Positions 41,881-54,187 of a DNA stretch of 64,000 bases are shown piece by piece. Each line of letters starts with the position of its first letter. The first letter of the stretch is position 1. The stretch is from Mytilus galloprovincialis (Eukaryota; Mollusca; Bivalvia; Mytilida; Mytilidae). The position numbers were made by a program, and so were the translations under genes. The DNA lies in contig NC_134844.1 of NCBI RefSeq assembly GCF_965363235.1, positions 18,458,646-18,522,645 on the forward strand. The letters run 5' to 3'. The notes under the pieces were generated by a model. That model was not told where the DNA came from. It saw nothing but the letters and a program-made list of their open reading frames with translations, and did no database searches.

Positions 41881-43499
41881 TTCATAAAATTTAATGAAGG
41901 TTTGAGAAAGTATTTGATGTGTTACAAACTTTAAGTCCAGACTGCATAAATTTGTTAAATGTAAAAAAAGCTAAGTCCATTTATAAGTGAAATACGGAGA
42001 AATGAAAGTTTGGCAACGTTATTGGTGTAAAAAAAAACTTAAACCACAGACTAAACCTAAATTTAGACATTGCCGACGCCGATGACGGAAACTAGGAACG
42101 CTTTGCCTCAATTTAGCGAAATAAATTTCTCGGGCTCGACAATATCCGTGGAATAGTGATGTATCGTGATATAATCTACATTTTCAAAAAATAATTTAAA
42201 AACTGAAAGCTACATGTTATGAATAATCACAAGGCAATACATATATTGATTTGTTTTTTTTTTTATATATGTGTATATCTTTAAATTTTAAATGTTTTTC
42301 TTTAGGTAACCTAAATATAAGACGAATAAATTGACAAAAACTATATAAATTCTGTCGATCATATTTCTGTATGTTCTGAATTTTACCACGTTTTATCAAA
42401 TATTGGTCTTTCATTTGGTTTATAGAAATGTTTTGTCTATTTTTCTGAAGTAACTATCTTATATTGTTAAATAAAACAACATTGTTTATAGTTTTATAAA
42501 AATATTAATTAAAATTTAATTGTTATATAAATATTTATGAATAACAAAGTGATTTATTACAAATGCATAAAAACTCTATGTTATACAGCTGCTCTGACTT
42601 AAGTTTACAACAGTAGATTCTTCTTAGCTATAAAGTAGTTGTAGCGACATGACATCAATCACAAGTAGTCATGTGTGCAATTTTGTATACGAAGACATAA
42701 ACACTGTATACAATGGGCAGGTCTTCTTATAAAATGTGTATTGTATCTGCCATACATTTTTAATGTAGAATCGAATATAAACCGAAAACAAAATATGATT
42801 TTTGAATAATAAAATAACACAACATATATATAAAAATATAGTACATATTTTTCAATTAAATACCCGAAACATGTAAGCGAAGCAGTTGGGGTTTATCACC
42901 CCTTCAGCCATACAGTGTTTCAGAGAAAGTTTGAGAAAAAATATTCAATTTTATTTCACAAATAGTTCGAAATAATATGTTCAGTCTCGTTATAGCTAGG
43001 GTTTTATACATCGTATACTTATACCCCATCACAATAGGATCATGATCCCGCTACGACCTAAGAAATTATCAAAACAAAATGAAAGTCGTAGTAAGATCTA
43101 TTTGGTTGTGATAAGATCGAAATAAGGACCTGCAAAGGTCTTTATGGTCATTGATGTCCACGACCAACTTTGAACATATATCATCACATTAGTCATGATA
43201 TAAACTTGAAAACTATGATTATTGAATATGCAAGCCGATTACTTCACTCTCTCACAGTGATCTTTTTTTTCATGAATTTTATTTAGTGCGAACTGCCTGG
43301 TCTTGGTCTAGTGTGGCGGGGGCTAGATGAATCGTCATTTCGTGACGCATCTTAGATAACAAAGACCGTTCATGCAACGACGTTCACTTCGCGCGTGAGT
43401 GTAAGTGTAAGTTTATATCTAAAGTGGTATGCATCAAGTAGCGAAGCAGCTTTTTCCGTGCGTATATCCTGGACCGAAAAACCCGTTAATGCAACTAAA
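41881..43499. other. Intergenic DNA, no gene recognised
   Basis: AT-rich; GTAAGCGAAGCAG (42869) and AGTAGCGAAGCAG (43438) are a short local repeat of no obvious meaning. No coding sense. Confidence 0.5.
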
Positions 43500-43849
43500 C
43501 TAACATTTGACGCTAAAATGACTGGATAATGTACATGTCACATGTGAATCTTTAACAGTGTCTATCACCAGCCCAGTAGTCAACACGTCGGTGTTGACAT
43601 GAATATCAATAATGTGGTCATTTTTATAGATTTCCTGTTTACAAAACTTTGAATTTTTAAAAAAACTAAGGATTTTCTTATCCCAGGCATATATTACCTT
43701 AGACGTATTTGGCACAACTTTTTTAAATTTCGGATCCTCAATGCTCGTCAACTTTCTACTTTATAAATATTTTGATATAAACGTCACTGATGAGTCTTAT
43801 GTAGACGAAACGCGCGTCGGAGTACTTAATTATAATCCTTGTACCTTTG
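43500..43849 (-). repeat. Diverged single copy of the 330-355-bp repeat
   Basis: Reverse-oriented relative of 16550-17236: on the - strand it starts CAAAGGTACAAGGATTATAA, has GACGCGCGTTTCGTCTACAT, and keeps an open frame SIEDPKFKKVVPNTSKVIYA, ILSFFKNSKFCKQEIYKNDH. It lacks the GGGACGAAACGTCC end of the dimer copies. Confidence 0.75.
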
Positions 43850-44652
43850 ATAACTATTTTTTGACAGAAAAAAAACAAGCACAAGTTCAAGCGACAACCG
43901 AGTTTTACATTAGGTTTGAAAGTCTTATCAATTCTTGTTACAAATAACTAAATGTGTAATTTTAAGAATACAATGACACATCAAGAACAGTGTTTTGTAA
44001 AATTTCTGTATTCAATTAAGCATGCATGACAAGTTTGCTTTTTAAGTTGTAAAAATCAACAATATCAAAATCATTTAATGAATATTCTCAGTTGCTGCAC
44101 TTTTAACCATCAAATAAATCCACAATGGAAATTCATTTTCAACTTCGATAATCCTACATCATAAACATTTGGGCGCATTTATAGTTAAAACGGATCGTTT
44201 TCAATTATCAATTCGGTTGCTTTTTAAAATAACACACATTTGTATATTATGATACAGTTAATGTACATCATAATATCATATTTATATGCAATTGTGGTAA
44301 GCATTTCTTTTAAATTATTTACTTTTCTTTTTCAAAACGAAATTAAATACAATTACCAGTTGTTTCTCTATACTGTACACTAGCAATACTCGCACGTACA
44401 GTTAAAAATAATTGTCTCGATTCCCATTTCGTATACGCTGATGGTGTAAAACACGATGTTTAACGTGCAAGAATTGGTAAATCGTTTAATATCGTATGTT
44501 GTTTATTTTTTTGTAAGAATTTAAATATATCTTGTAGTTCGTGGGAAAATTTAGTTTTCAAACTTTTAGTAGGATAGCCTTCAAAGTTGAAAATCATTTG
44601 AAGAATATATCTTGTTTTGCTGATCACTGCACAGTTCATTTCATACTTTGTA
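43850..44652. other. Upstream region of copy 3, no gene seen
   Basis: AT-rich; the last 30 bases (GATCACTGCACAGTTCATTT) match the block upstream of copies 1 and 2. Confidence 0.5.
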
Positions 44653-44974
44653 ATGGCTCGGAACTTTAGTTGGATAAACATTGGCGTTTGCTGTATGTTA
44701 TTGACCATCAGAATTCCTCCATCCTTAGCCTCTGAATGTAATGGTGATAGTTGTAGAGATGTGATTTCAATGCCGTTATTGGATGATATGAAAGCTACAT
44801 TAAAGGCTGATTTAGATGTTACAAATATGAACAATCATTTGAAAGCCTACATAGAACAACAGATACAGAAGGGTATTGAAACAGCTATAAAAGATATTAT
44901 GGGACAGTTGATTGACAACAAACTAGAAGTTGTCAATGCTACAATAGAAGCAACAATCCTTGCAGAACTTGAAC
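44653..44974 (+). CDS. Copy 3 exon 1
   Basis: 322 bp, same length as copy 1 exon 1 from its second ATG; donor GTATGT at 44975. A microsatellite leader in the following intron matches that of copy 1. Confidence 0.85.
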
Positions 44975-47900
44975 GTATGTTTTTTTTTAATTCTTTTCTT
45001 ATTTTCCTTTTTTAAAGTACATGTAGATAGTATTTCTATTCGTTTGTAAACATTATATATGAAAGCGGGAAACTGTTTTGTGTAAGAAAAAGTAAGAAAA
45101 TCACTAACAAATCAAAATTTTGATTATTGCATTAAACTGTCGCTTTTTTTGCAATGATAAAAACATTGCAATGATTTTTTTAATTCACAGTTTTGCCAGT
45201 TTGTGTTTTAATACGCCCGTTTACAGGACGTATAATGGTATACTGTCGTCCGTCCGTCTGTTCGTCCGTCTGTTCATCCGTCCGTCCGTCTGTTTGTCCG
45301 TCCGTCCATCCGTCTGTCTGTCTGTCTGTCTGGCCTTAAAGAGCTTGAACGTATGTTTTTTTTTCTATTTTCATGTAAAAAGTAATTTGTTGAATTAAAT
45401 GATAAATGTACTTTGGAAATCTTTTTTGGGGGGTAATTCATGGAAAAAAGGTAGGCAACTTATTAATATAATTAAAGTTTCTTATTATTCTAAAACGCAA
45501 AATATCTCAATAATTTCTGAATTTAGAGGTTTTTTGTCCCGTTGTATAATACTGGTGTCAGGTATATGAAGTAACTCATAGACAAGTGATAGCAGTAAAC
45601 AATCATTTATTAATCATTGCATTGAACACCTTTTGCAGCCAGAGTCAATATTATATGTTATAGTGACCATATTCTAATCAAATACTAAAGTTTTGAATTT
45701 GTACTTCTTTTCTAACATACCTTAGATGTGAGCTAGTATGGCGTGACGAAGAGGTATGTTTCCGGTCAATATTTCTAGTACCTTCACAACTTTGTTTTCT
45801 AAGAACCAAGTTCTATTATATTTAGGCTTCAACAAAACTGTATTTTGAACTGAAATATTGTTGTCACAGAGAAATGAATGTAAATAAAGCAGTTGAAACT
45901 ACGGCGAAAAATATTTTGTTTATGGTGAATATATACTATTTGCGTTACACCACTTCCGAGCCACCTTTATCCGACAGTGATGTAACACAGTGGTATATGC
46001 TACCTGATAATTTCACTATTTCCTTACTATATGATTTGGTGGTTGCTTACAAGAATTCTAAAAATTATTGGTTTCTTAAGCTAGAATTAAAGTCGCTACT
46101 TAGATAGATGTACGGATAAATTGAGATTTAATGTTTTATAAGTAAGGAAACAATAAGGAAAACTTGTTATTTCAGATCTGAAAACACAGATATATTTATA
46201 TTGTCGTAGTCACAATCTCTTCCTCTTTTCTGCCTTTTTTTTTTTTTTTTTTTTTTTATCCAACATATATAATATACAACAGTACAGTTATCAAACATTA
46301 AGTTCATATATATGAATGCAATATAATACAACCTATCAGAAAATGTATAGAACTTGAAAATAACATTTTGTTGGGATTTTATAATTGTATCTTATTAAAA
46401 AGGACATACAAAAAATAAGTATAGAGAATTAATAAATAAAAGAATTAAAAGATGATTAAGAAAAAGAAAAAAAAACAAAAAAAACAAATATAAAAAAAAC
46501 AAAAACTTAGTTTGATTTCTGCTAATTTTGTATAGTTGCTAATCCACCAAATTATCATGTAAAGCCTCTTGGTAAATGCACCAAGCTTGATTAAACTTGT
46601 CAAAACATTTATTTTTAATTGATATTTTCTTCTCCAAAATATAATGATGCTTTATTTTTTCAATCAATGCTGTTAAACTTAATTCTCCTTTAAAATATCG
46701 TGTATTATATATATATATATTGTTTAATCCAGAGAAAAATAATGTTTTGAGGGTCACCTTTGTACATTCGTGATAAATTCCAAACAAAAAAATATCTTGT
46801 GTAAATGGTATACTAATACCATTCTGGAGAAACCACATTTCAGTTTGCTCAATAAATTGTTGTACATAATAACGGTCCAACAGTATATGTTCAATTGATT
46901 CAAGTTCAGTCTTACAAAAAGTACAATATGGGTTTTGCACTATCCCAATTTTGTTTAAAAACGTATTTGTTGCCAGAATTTTATGATTAATTCTATACTG
47001 AAGCCCTTGTAGCTTAGTATTTTTTGTAATAGCAAATGGTAGTTAAAAAAATCTTTTTCCAGTTTTGATTTTCTAAAACTAAAATTGCTTCCCATCTTTT
47101 TACTCCTGTAGGAACAGTGTTGTTTTTGTTAAGCACCAAATACATATCTTTAGATCCCTTTTTGCTTTTGAGAATGGTCTTTACAACTGATGGTATGAAA
47201 AGAGATACTAATTTATAATCTCCCCTATTAATTTTTTTGGAAGTCTTCAGAAATTATGCTATTATATTTCATGATGTCTATATCCATCTGAAAACACTCC
47301 TGAAATTGATAAAAATTTAGAAAGGTACCATTCTCCCCAACAATATCATTTACATGTAGAATACCCTTACTATGCCAGTCTTTGAAAAACACTGGTTTGT
47401 TGTCAATTTGGAATAGGTTATTCATACAAATTGGACTGTAAAGAAAATATTCCCAGTCGTGCAAATTCATTTCTTTTTCAATTAACATTTGCCAAGCACC
47501 CAGTACATCTTTCCAAAATTTATTCTTAATACTTTGCTGTAGTTGCTTTACGTAGCTATTATCACAAATAAAGAATCTATCTTTATCAACATATGACAAA
47601 AATATATTTCGCCATTTACAATCGTTTTTACAAATTCTTCTTATCCAAGTACATTTCAAAGCATTTATAAAAGCATGTAATTTAATCATTTTTGAGCCTC
47701 CATCACAATAATCTTTTTGTATTACATCTTTTTTTTACACTATGAATTGGTGAGTTCCAGATAAACTTATACATAAGTTCATTTATCTGTTTAATTATAT
47801 CTTCACTTGGATTAGGTAGTGACAATATTAAATGATTTAAAATTGGCAACATAAGTGTCTTTACAACAGTAATTCTACAAATAACAGTAATGTTACGTCT

Positions 47901-50900
47901 AGACCATTGTTTGACTAGTTTTTTTTATTTTTACAATATTTTCATTATAATTGATTTTAACTATTTTTTCTAAATCAACATCAAAATTAACACCCAATAA
48001 TTTAAAGGATGTGCTTCCCCAAGTAAGATTTTGATTTGTACAAAGTGTCTCTGTGCTGTACTTTTTACTTCCAATCCAAATTACATGAGTTTTCGAAAAA
48101 TTTATATTCAAACCAGACATTTTCGCAAACCAATCGAGTTCCAATAATGCCTCATTTAAAGATTCTTCGCTTCCATCTAAAAGTAGTGATGTATCGTCAG
48201 CAAACTGCGAGAGTTTGTGTTCAACATGAACAACTTTGATTCCATTTATATTTTTGTTATTTCTTATTTTTAACGCTAACATTTCTGCACAAAAAATGAA
48301 ACTATAAGGCGATAATGGATCACCTTGCCTACAACCCCATTCAACAGTGAAAAAGTCTGAAAGATTTCCTCCCTGAATGACTGCTGAATTAATGTTTCGA
48401 TAGAGCACTTTCACCCAATTTATAATAGAATCGCCAAAATTAAAAGATTTCAATACATTTAAAAGAAATTCCCATGAAATGGAATCAAAGGCTTTTTCAA
48501 AATCTATCAACAATAAAAGGCCTGGTATATCATTATCTTCAGTATATTCCATGATATCATAGATCAATCTTAGATTTTCCTCTATATATCTTCCACTCAT
48601 AAAACCTGTCTGATCAGTATCAATAAGTTTCGTCAAAACTGTTCTAAATCTTCTTGCTATAACCTCAGAGCCAATTTTATATACAGTATTAAGCAAAGAT
48701 ATAAGGCGCTAGTTTTTAAAATAATGTCTAGGTTTGTTACCTTTTGGAAGACATGTAATTATCCCCTGTTTTTGAGGAACAGAAAGTTCCCCTTTATCAT
48801 AACCTGCATTCAAGGATCTTAAAACAAAAATTTTTAAGTCAGGCCAGAATTTTTTTTTAAATTCACTCGAAAAACCATCTGATCCAGGCGTTTTATTGCT
48901 TTTCATTCTTTTTAAAGATTTAATAATTTTAACAGGATATGGTGTTACCTATGTAAGATGGGGAAGAAAAGGTTGTCCTGATGGTTCCGAACTTGTTTAT
49001 ACAGGTAATGTTCGTTTTTCATATAAAGTTTTTAATGAACATCATTTACAACTTCTTTAGTTTACTCTATCAATGATTTCTGGTGACCTTCTGCTGTTGT
49101 CTGTTCTATGGTCGGGTTGGTGTCTCTTTGACACATTCCCCATTTACATTCTCTATTTTATGTAACTGTTATATGAATATAATATATAACAACAAACCAT
49201 GGCCAGTGTATACTGATTTGTATCACTACAATATAATAGTTATTGCGGTGAGGTTGAATTTCCTGTCATTTATTCATCATCAACGCACGAACTTGTCTCA
49301 GAAAAAAATCTCTGTACATTAACCTCAGTTTCATGTATAGAGGTGTGCTTTTTTTCTGTGACAAGTGCTTTTGGCCATCCAAAAAAAACTTGCAGTCATA
49401 ATATGTTCAGTACGTCAGAACTTTGATTGATTTTGGTTTAAGATCTTAATAGCAGAATATGTGTAAGAGACACTGCCTTATTATATAAACTTGAAGAAAT
49501 AAACAGGTTAAAGGCGACTTAATTGTATTCGATTGCTCTGCATAAGAAGATGATTTAACTGGAACAAATCACACTTTTAAAGAAATAACGGACAATGCAG
49601 TTACATATATAGTTTTAGTTGGTATTATTACAACACTGTTTGTGAAATCGTTGCATTAAAGAAATTTTCATTTTGATAAAAATTCTAATTTGTTTTTCCG
49701 ACACATTTTTGTGCTAGTATTGGTCTATACCCCAATATAGTGGTTTCAGTTAAGAAGGGTTATTGTGTTTCATTTCATGTATAGCGATGTTAAACACTGC
49801 AGAATGACTGGAAAAAAAACCTCATGTAATATAAAAGTTACCATCATCTCCAAACTATTTTGATCGATAGTTACCACCATCCCACCTTAGAGTTACCATC
49901 ATCAACGCATTTTTATTGTGTTCAATTTTCTCAGTAGCAGACAAATGCCTCAACATTTTGAAAACATATTTTTTCCAGTAGTTTACTGATAGTTGGATTT
50001 TTGTCAGATAACATTTGTAGACGGTCAGGTATTAAAATACTGTGAACAAATAAACTTCAACAGAAGCTAATATTCTTGATCACAAATAGCAAATAGGAGA
50101 AATTTAAAATTAGTAAACCGTTTTTTACTGATAAGTGGACTTTTAACACGCGACAGACACGTTTCGACTGAAAGCAGTAACCACAGGCGACACAAGGTTC
50201 CACTGCTTCACGTATTCTTTCTGAGTATTCGTTCGTAGTGTGCTTTGATGTTTCCCTATTAGTCTTTGTTAAATTTGTACTTTTCAAAAAAATGTTCAGA
50301 ATTTATCTTTGTTTCAAATAAAGAAATACTTGGCATGAGTAAAATTTTATCCTGTCCAGTACTATAGAAAAAAATTCACATAACATTTCATTGCATATAA
50401 GAAAATAACCATCATTGGAAGTTAACCAATCAAATGTCTCCCCTTATTTTATCTGTGTACAAGGTTTAGTCACCATGTAACCTCAAGATTACAAAATTTT
50501 CTATAGAAATCCCAAATAAAAAATAATGGTGTTTTGAAATACTCATATAAGACATATGTTCATGACACAGAAATGTTTTTACTGCAATAAAATGTAGAAT
50601 TAATTAGCTACAACTGTCAAGTTCAAGGGAATATTTTTTTAGACCTACTTTCGTATACAACCGGATGTGACGTACCATGATTTGGTGGTATTACACCTAC
50701 ATGTATCTCTTATTTTGATGTTGTAGGTCAAGCTGGTGGTAACTTTTATGATCATAAAGGCGGCGGTGTTAATTATCTTTGTCTTCCAAATGATCCCGAA
50801 AATGGAGAACACCAATCATATACCAACTCTCAACTTTATGGTGCTGAATATCAGATATTTAAAAACCAAAAGCCTCATGGAATGTCGGGTAGTTTGGTGG

Positions 50901-50963
50901 ACAGGGAGGTACCATGTGTTGTCTGTCGCAGGAAGCGGAGGTCTTCAGTCATAACAATTCCTG
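44653..50963 (+). CDS. Short-chain collagen C4-like, copy 3 (exons 1-3; last exon not found)
   Basis: Exons 44653-44974, 48936-49004 and 50727-50963 are open with intact splice sites and the same phases as copy 1. Encodes a signal peptide (MARNFSWINIGVCCMLL...SLAS), ECNGDSC, the coiled coil with its NAT sequon, YGVTYVRWGRKGCPDGSELV, NYLCLPNDPENGEHQSY and REVPCVVCRRKRRSSVITIP. No RKTCYKDWN-type exon 4 occurs up to 64000; the space is LINE, repeats and TIR elements. Either exon 4 lies beyond the window behind a very large intron, or it has been lost and the gene is truncated. Confidence 0.75.
45225..45335 (+). repeat. (TCCG/TCTG)n block in intron 1 of copy 3
   Basis: TACGCCCGTTTACAGGAC then TCCGTCCGTCTG-type units. 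Homologous in position and leader to 12000-12160. Its end runs into CTTAAAGAGCTTGAACGTAT, which resembles the end of exon 1 plus its donor. Confidence 0.8.
46234..48922 (-). mobile_element. 5'-truncated L1/Tx1-like LINE
   Basis: Poly(A) tail (T run 46234-46257 on the + strand), then ORF2 remnants read on the - strand to about 48920: MKSNKTPGSDGFSSEF, IITCLPKGNKPRHY, LLLIDFEKAFDSISWEFLLN, GCRQGDPLSPYSFI, QFADDTSLLLDG, then C-terminal pieces (about 47689-47228, 46940-46539). Frame changes near 48700, 47900 and 47220 break it. The endonuclease is absent. Its 5' edge lies only about 12 bases before exon 2 of copy 3. Confidence 0.88.
47899..48906 (-). pseudogene. LINE reverse transcriptase (L1/Tx1-like), broken
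   Basis: Two adjacent frames (48906-48709 and 48696-47899) hold the RT motifs, including the FADD catalytic box and GFMSGRYIEENLRLIYDIME. The join lies in a short A/T run near 48700-48715. Copies DNA from LINE RNA in the family. Confidence 0.87.
48936..49004 (+). CDS. Copy 3 exon 2
   Basis: 69 bp, acceptor ATTTTAACAG and donor GTAATG; YGVTYVRWGRKGCPDGSELV. The acceptor's last about 12 bases match copy 1, but the upstream pyrimidine and branch region has been replaced by LINE sequence. Confidence 0.87.
49085..49165 (+). repeat. Fragment of the GGGGAATGTGTCAAAGAGAC repeat, + orientation
   Basis: GGTCGGGTTGGTGTCTCTTT then GACACATTCCCCATTTACAT is the complement of the 53143 repeat edge. A weaker CATTCCCTATTTCCATTCTC at 13803-13822 occupies a similar place in copy 1 intron 2. 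Confidence 0.6.
49166..50726. other. Intron 2 of copy 3, no further features
   Basis: AT-rich; a 76-codon - strand frame (50287-50057) lacks recognisable motifs. Confidence 0.45.
50727..50963 (+). CDS. Copy 3 exon 3
   Basis: 237 bp, acceptor TGTTGTAG and donor GTAAAT; GQAGGNFYDHKGGGVNYLCL to SSVITIPG. Last recognisable exon of this gene in the window. Confidence 0.88.
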
Positions 50964-51064
50964 GTAAATCATTTAGTTAAGAAATGAAATCAAATGGCTA
51001 TAAATTAGTCAACGAAGTTTGTTTTAAGTGATATTGCATATGACTTAAAAATTAAATGACAAAA

Positions 51065-51545
51065 ATACCAAATTCCAAGTAAAAAAATTCCAAACGGAAA
51101 GTCCCTAAGCAAATGGGAAAATCAAAAGATTAAATACATCAAATGAATGGATAACAATTGTTATATTCAGGACTTCGTACAGACATTTTTATGTAGAAAA
51201 TGGTTTTATAGCTAGCTAAATCTCTCAACTGTATGACAGTTGCATAAATAAATAAAAAGGTTAGAACAATTCCTCTGTAAATAGAAAAAAACACTACATC
51301 TTTTGTCTATCGTATACAGTGACGATGTAGTTGATGGTTGAGGGAAGAAATCCCTTACCATACCCTCCACGTCACATTACATGTAGTATGTGTCTGGCCA
51401 AAGATATAAATAAGGAGATGTGTTATGGTTGCCTATGATAAATAAAGGCAACAGTAGTATACCGCTGTTCAAAACTCGTAAATATATGGACAAAAATCAA
51501 AATCGGGGTAACAAACTAAAACTGAGGGAAACGCATTAAACTATC
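51065..51545. repeat. Two dispersed mussel repeats
   Basis: 51065-51245 is a + copy of the AGTCCCTAAGCAAATGG...AGCTAGCTAAAT repeat; 51430-51545 is a - copy of the AACAGCGGTATACTACTGTT repeat (compare 25690-25860). Confidence 0.6.
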
Positions 51546-52016
51546 CACCAAAATTCAAATGAAGTTGATGTAAACAGTTAAAGGCAACTGCACGAACTCA
51601 CCAATGAGAAAAAAAACATATCATATAGTTAGCTATAAATGGCCATGATAGGAAAAATAGATTAACAATTAAATTAAGAAAAGTTTGCCTATTTTTTATT
51701 ATAAAATGTCTTTTTGACAGGGGATGGGGTTAAGTATTTGAAAAAAAATGTTTAAAAGATTTTCAAATGTTTCTGCAATATTTTTTTCAACATCTGTTTT
51801 TAATTCTCACATTATGAATGTTCATAGTGCATAAGCATTTTAATACAATCTGATTCAGTCACCTCATATGACTTAAATATAAGAACGCTAGCCGAATTTT
51901 AATCAGAAAACATTTAAATACCATTCATACTAGCGGACTCCTCAGAAGCAAGTTGGAGTGTTGTTGTAGAATTTACTGCTAATCCGTTACTTGAAAACTC
52001 AGAGAACGAAAAAAGA

Positions 52017-52857
52017 ATGTACGCTCCTCAAAGTAGAGCGGAAGCAAAAAGGAAAAAAAGGCAAAAAGGAAACCAGCTCCGTACATTATTTCCAGAAGAA
52101 CAACCCACATCGATAGACCATGGAAATGCTTTAATTGCAATACTACGAGTCCTGGAGAAGAGAATGTCTAGAGGCGGCAAGAGAAGCAAGTCAGTATCGA
52201 CAAAATGATTAGATTAGTACTATTTTTCTTTTATATATCAATAACAGTTACTGTAATAGTAGATACACATACAACAAAAAATGCAAAACAAACTGAGACC
52301 GAAAGAAGAGTTCATCACATAGAAAATCACAATGAATTCATGAACTCTAAACGACATGCAATTCACAACACACACATTCCAAATCTAGAGAGATTGATTG
52401 AAAAGGAACAAACTGAACGATTGAAGCTAGAAATATGGGGGCGTAAGTGGAATGTTGTTATCAGAGGTGTACAAGGAAACTCCAACCATCGGGAACTGCC
52501 AAAGGTTACAGAGACATTCACTAGAGTCTTTGTAAAGAATAAACTTAACATCCCACCAGAACGTGCAGACAACATGCTTTTCACTGCAGTCCACCGTCTG
52601 CCGTCTGGTAATGAGGACAGACGCAGTATTATGCTAAGACTATCGAGTCTGATCGACCGATGACATTCTAAAGGCAGCCATAAAATTACCGCCTCGCTCA
52701 GGATATAGTGTCGTGCCAGATCTACCGGCCAGTATCTCCGTTCGCCAAGGTGAACTTATGAAGGAACAACGGGATTTGTCACCAGAATCCAGAAGGAAAA
52801 CGAAATTGGTATACCTACGAGATGCTCCATTTTTAAAGCTTGTCACCAAGCGTTCAT
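52017..52857 (+). pseudogene. L1-like ORF1, in three frame pieces
   Basis: MYAPQSRAEAKRKKRQKGNQ (52017-52208), then a frame starting at ATG 52205 with a hydrophobic start (MIRLVLFFFYISITVTVIV), a coiled-coil-like stretch and the RRM-like part (WGRKWNVVIRGVQGN, NIPPERADNMLFTAVHRLPS), then after a frame change near 52650 the C-terminal domain (RQGELMKEQRDLSPESRRKT, YLRDAPFLKLVTKRS). The stop of the first frame and the ATG of the second overlap as ATGA. Confidence 0.72.
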
Positions 52858-53142
52858 AGATTACAACATTAATTTACAATTTGCATAATAAAAGTTTGAT
52901 TTTTCAGTTAATCTATGTTTGAATTATGTGTTATTTACATTTATTGTCATTATCGTTGTCCTTAGATTGAAATCCTTTAATATTTCAAAAGAATTTATTT
53001 CAACCTTATTTGTCTGGCCTTATATTTATACAAAATTTCTAAATTGTGTTTTGCCTTTGGTCCTCGTCGAGGTCCGCGTTTTTTAAAAATCAGCTGTTTT
53101 AATCACATGATTTGTTTGTACAAATGAAATATACAAGTAAAA

Positions 53143-54187
53143 TTGAGAATGGAAATGGGGAATGTGTCAAAGAGACAACAACCCGACCAAATAAAAAACA
53201 ACAGCAGAGGGTCACCAACAGGTCTTCAATGTAGCGAGAAATTCCCGCACCCGGAGGCGTCTTTCAGCTGGCCCCTAAACAAATATATACTAGTCCAGTG
53301 ATAATGAACGCCATACTAATTTCCAAATTGTACACAAGAAACTAAAATTAAAATAATACAAGACTAACAAAGGCCTGAGGCTCCTGACTTGGGACAGGCG
53401 CAAAAATGCGGCGGGGTTAAACATGTTTGTGAGATCTCAACCCTCCCCCTTTACCTCTAACCAATGTAGTAAAGTAAACGAATAACAATACGCACATTAA
53501 AATTCAGTTCAAGAGAAATCCGAGTCTGATGTCAGAAGATGTAACCAAAGAAAATAAACAAAATGACAAAAATACATAAATAACAACAGACTACTAGCAG
53601 TTAACTGACATGCCAGCTCCAGACTTCAATTAAACTGACTGAAAGATTATGATTTCATCATATGAACATCAGGCACAATCCTTCCCGTTAGGGGTTTAGT
53701 ATCATACCATCATAACATATATGAGAAGAACATAACCCGTGTCATGCCAACAACTGTTTTTAAAAAAATAATGTGTTTAGTTCCGATGCAAAGACCTTAT
53801 CAGTGACTCAATATTAACGCCAAAATATGCAATCTTTAATGACTTGACAACAGTATCGTAATTATATCCCTTCTTAATAAGTCTATTCAAAGGTTTTGTA
53901 AGTTTCTGAGGTGAATACTGACACCTTTGTGCTTTATAAAGAATATTACCATAAAAAATTGGATGTGAAATACCTGAACGTATTAGAAGTCTGCATGTTG
54001 AGCTATATTTACGAATGATGTCTTTATACCGATGATAAAATTTAGTAAATGTTTTGACTAGTTTGTGATATCGAAAACCCTGGTGTAATAATTTTTCAGT
54101 AAAACATAAATTTCTCTCGTTAAAATCTAAAACATTGTTACATACACGAGCGAATCGTACAAGTTGAGATATATAAACACCGTGCTT
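53143..54187 (-). mobile_element. 5'-truncated retroelement: RT tail plus high-copy 3' region
   Basis: Read on the - strand, 54187-53750 encodes GVYISQLVRFARVCNNVLDF, FRYHKLVKTFTKFYHRYKDI and GISHPIFYGNILYKAQRCQY, a conserved C-terminal block I know from reverse-transcriptase proteins in many marine invertebrates; I am unsure of the class. After the stop the 3' region (53750-53143) is the high-copy repeat also seen at 23295-23830 and 56296-56406. Confidence 0.65.

Noticed and set aside
45225-45398. Sequence after the microsatellite (CTTAAAGAGCTTGAACGTAT) looked like a second exon 1 end.
   Set aside because: It resembles the last about 15 bases of exon 1 plus its donor, but no upstream coding part joins it; at most a tiny internal duplication.
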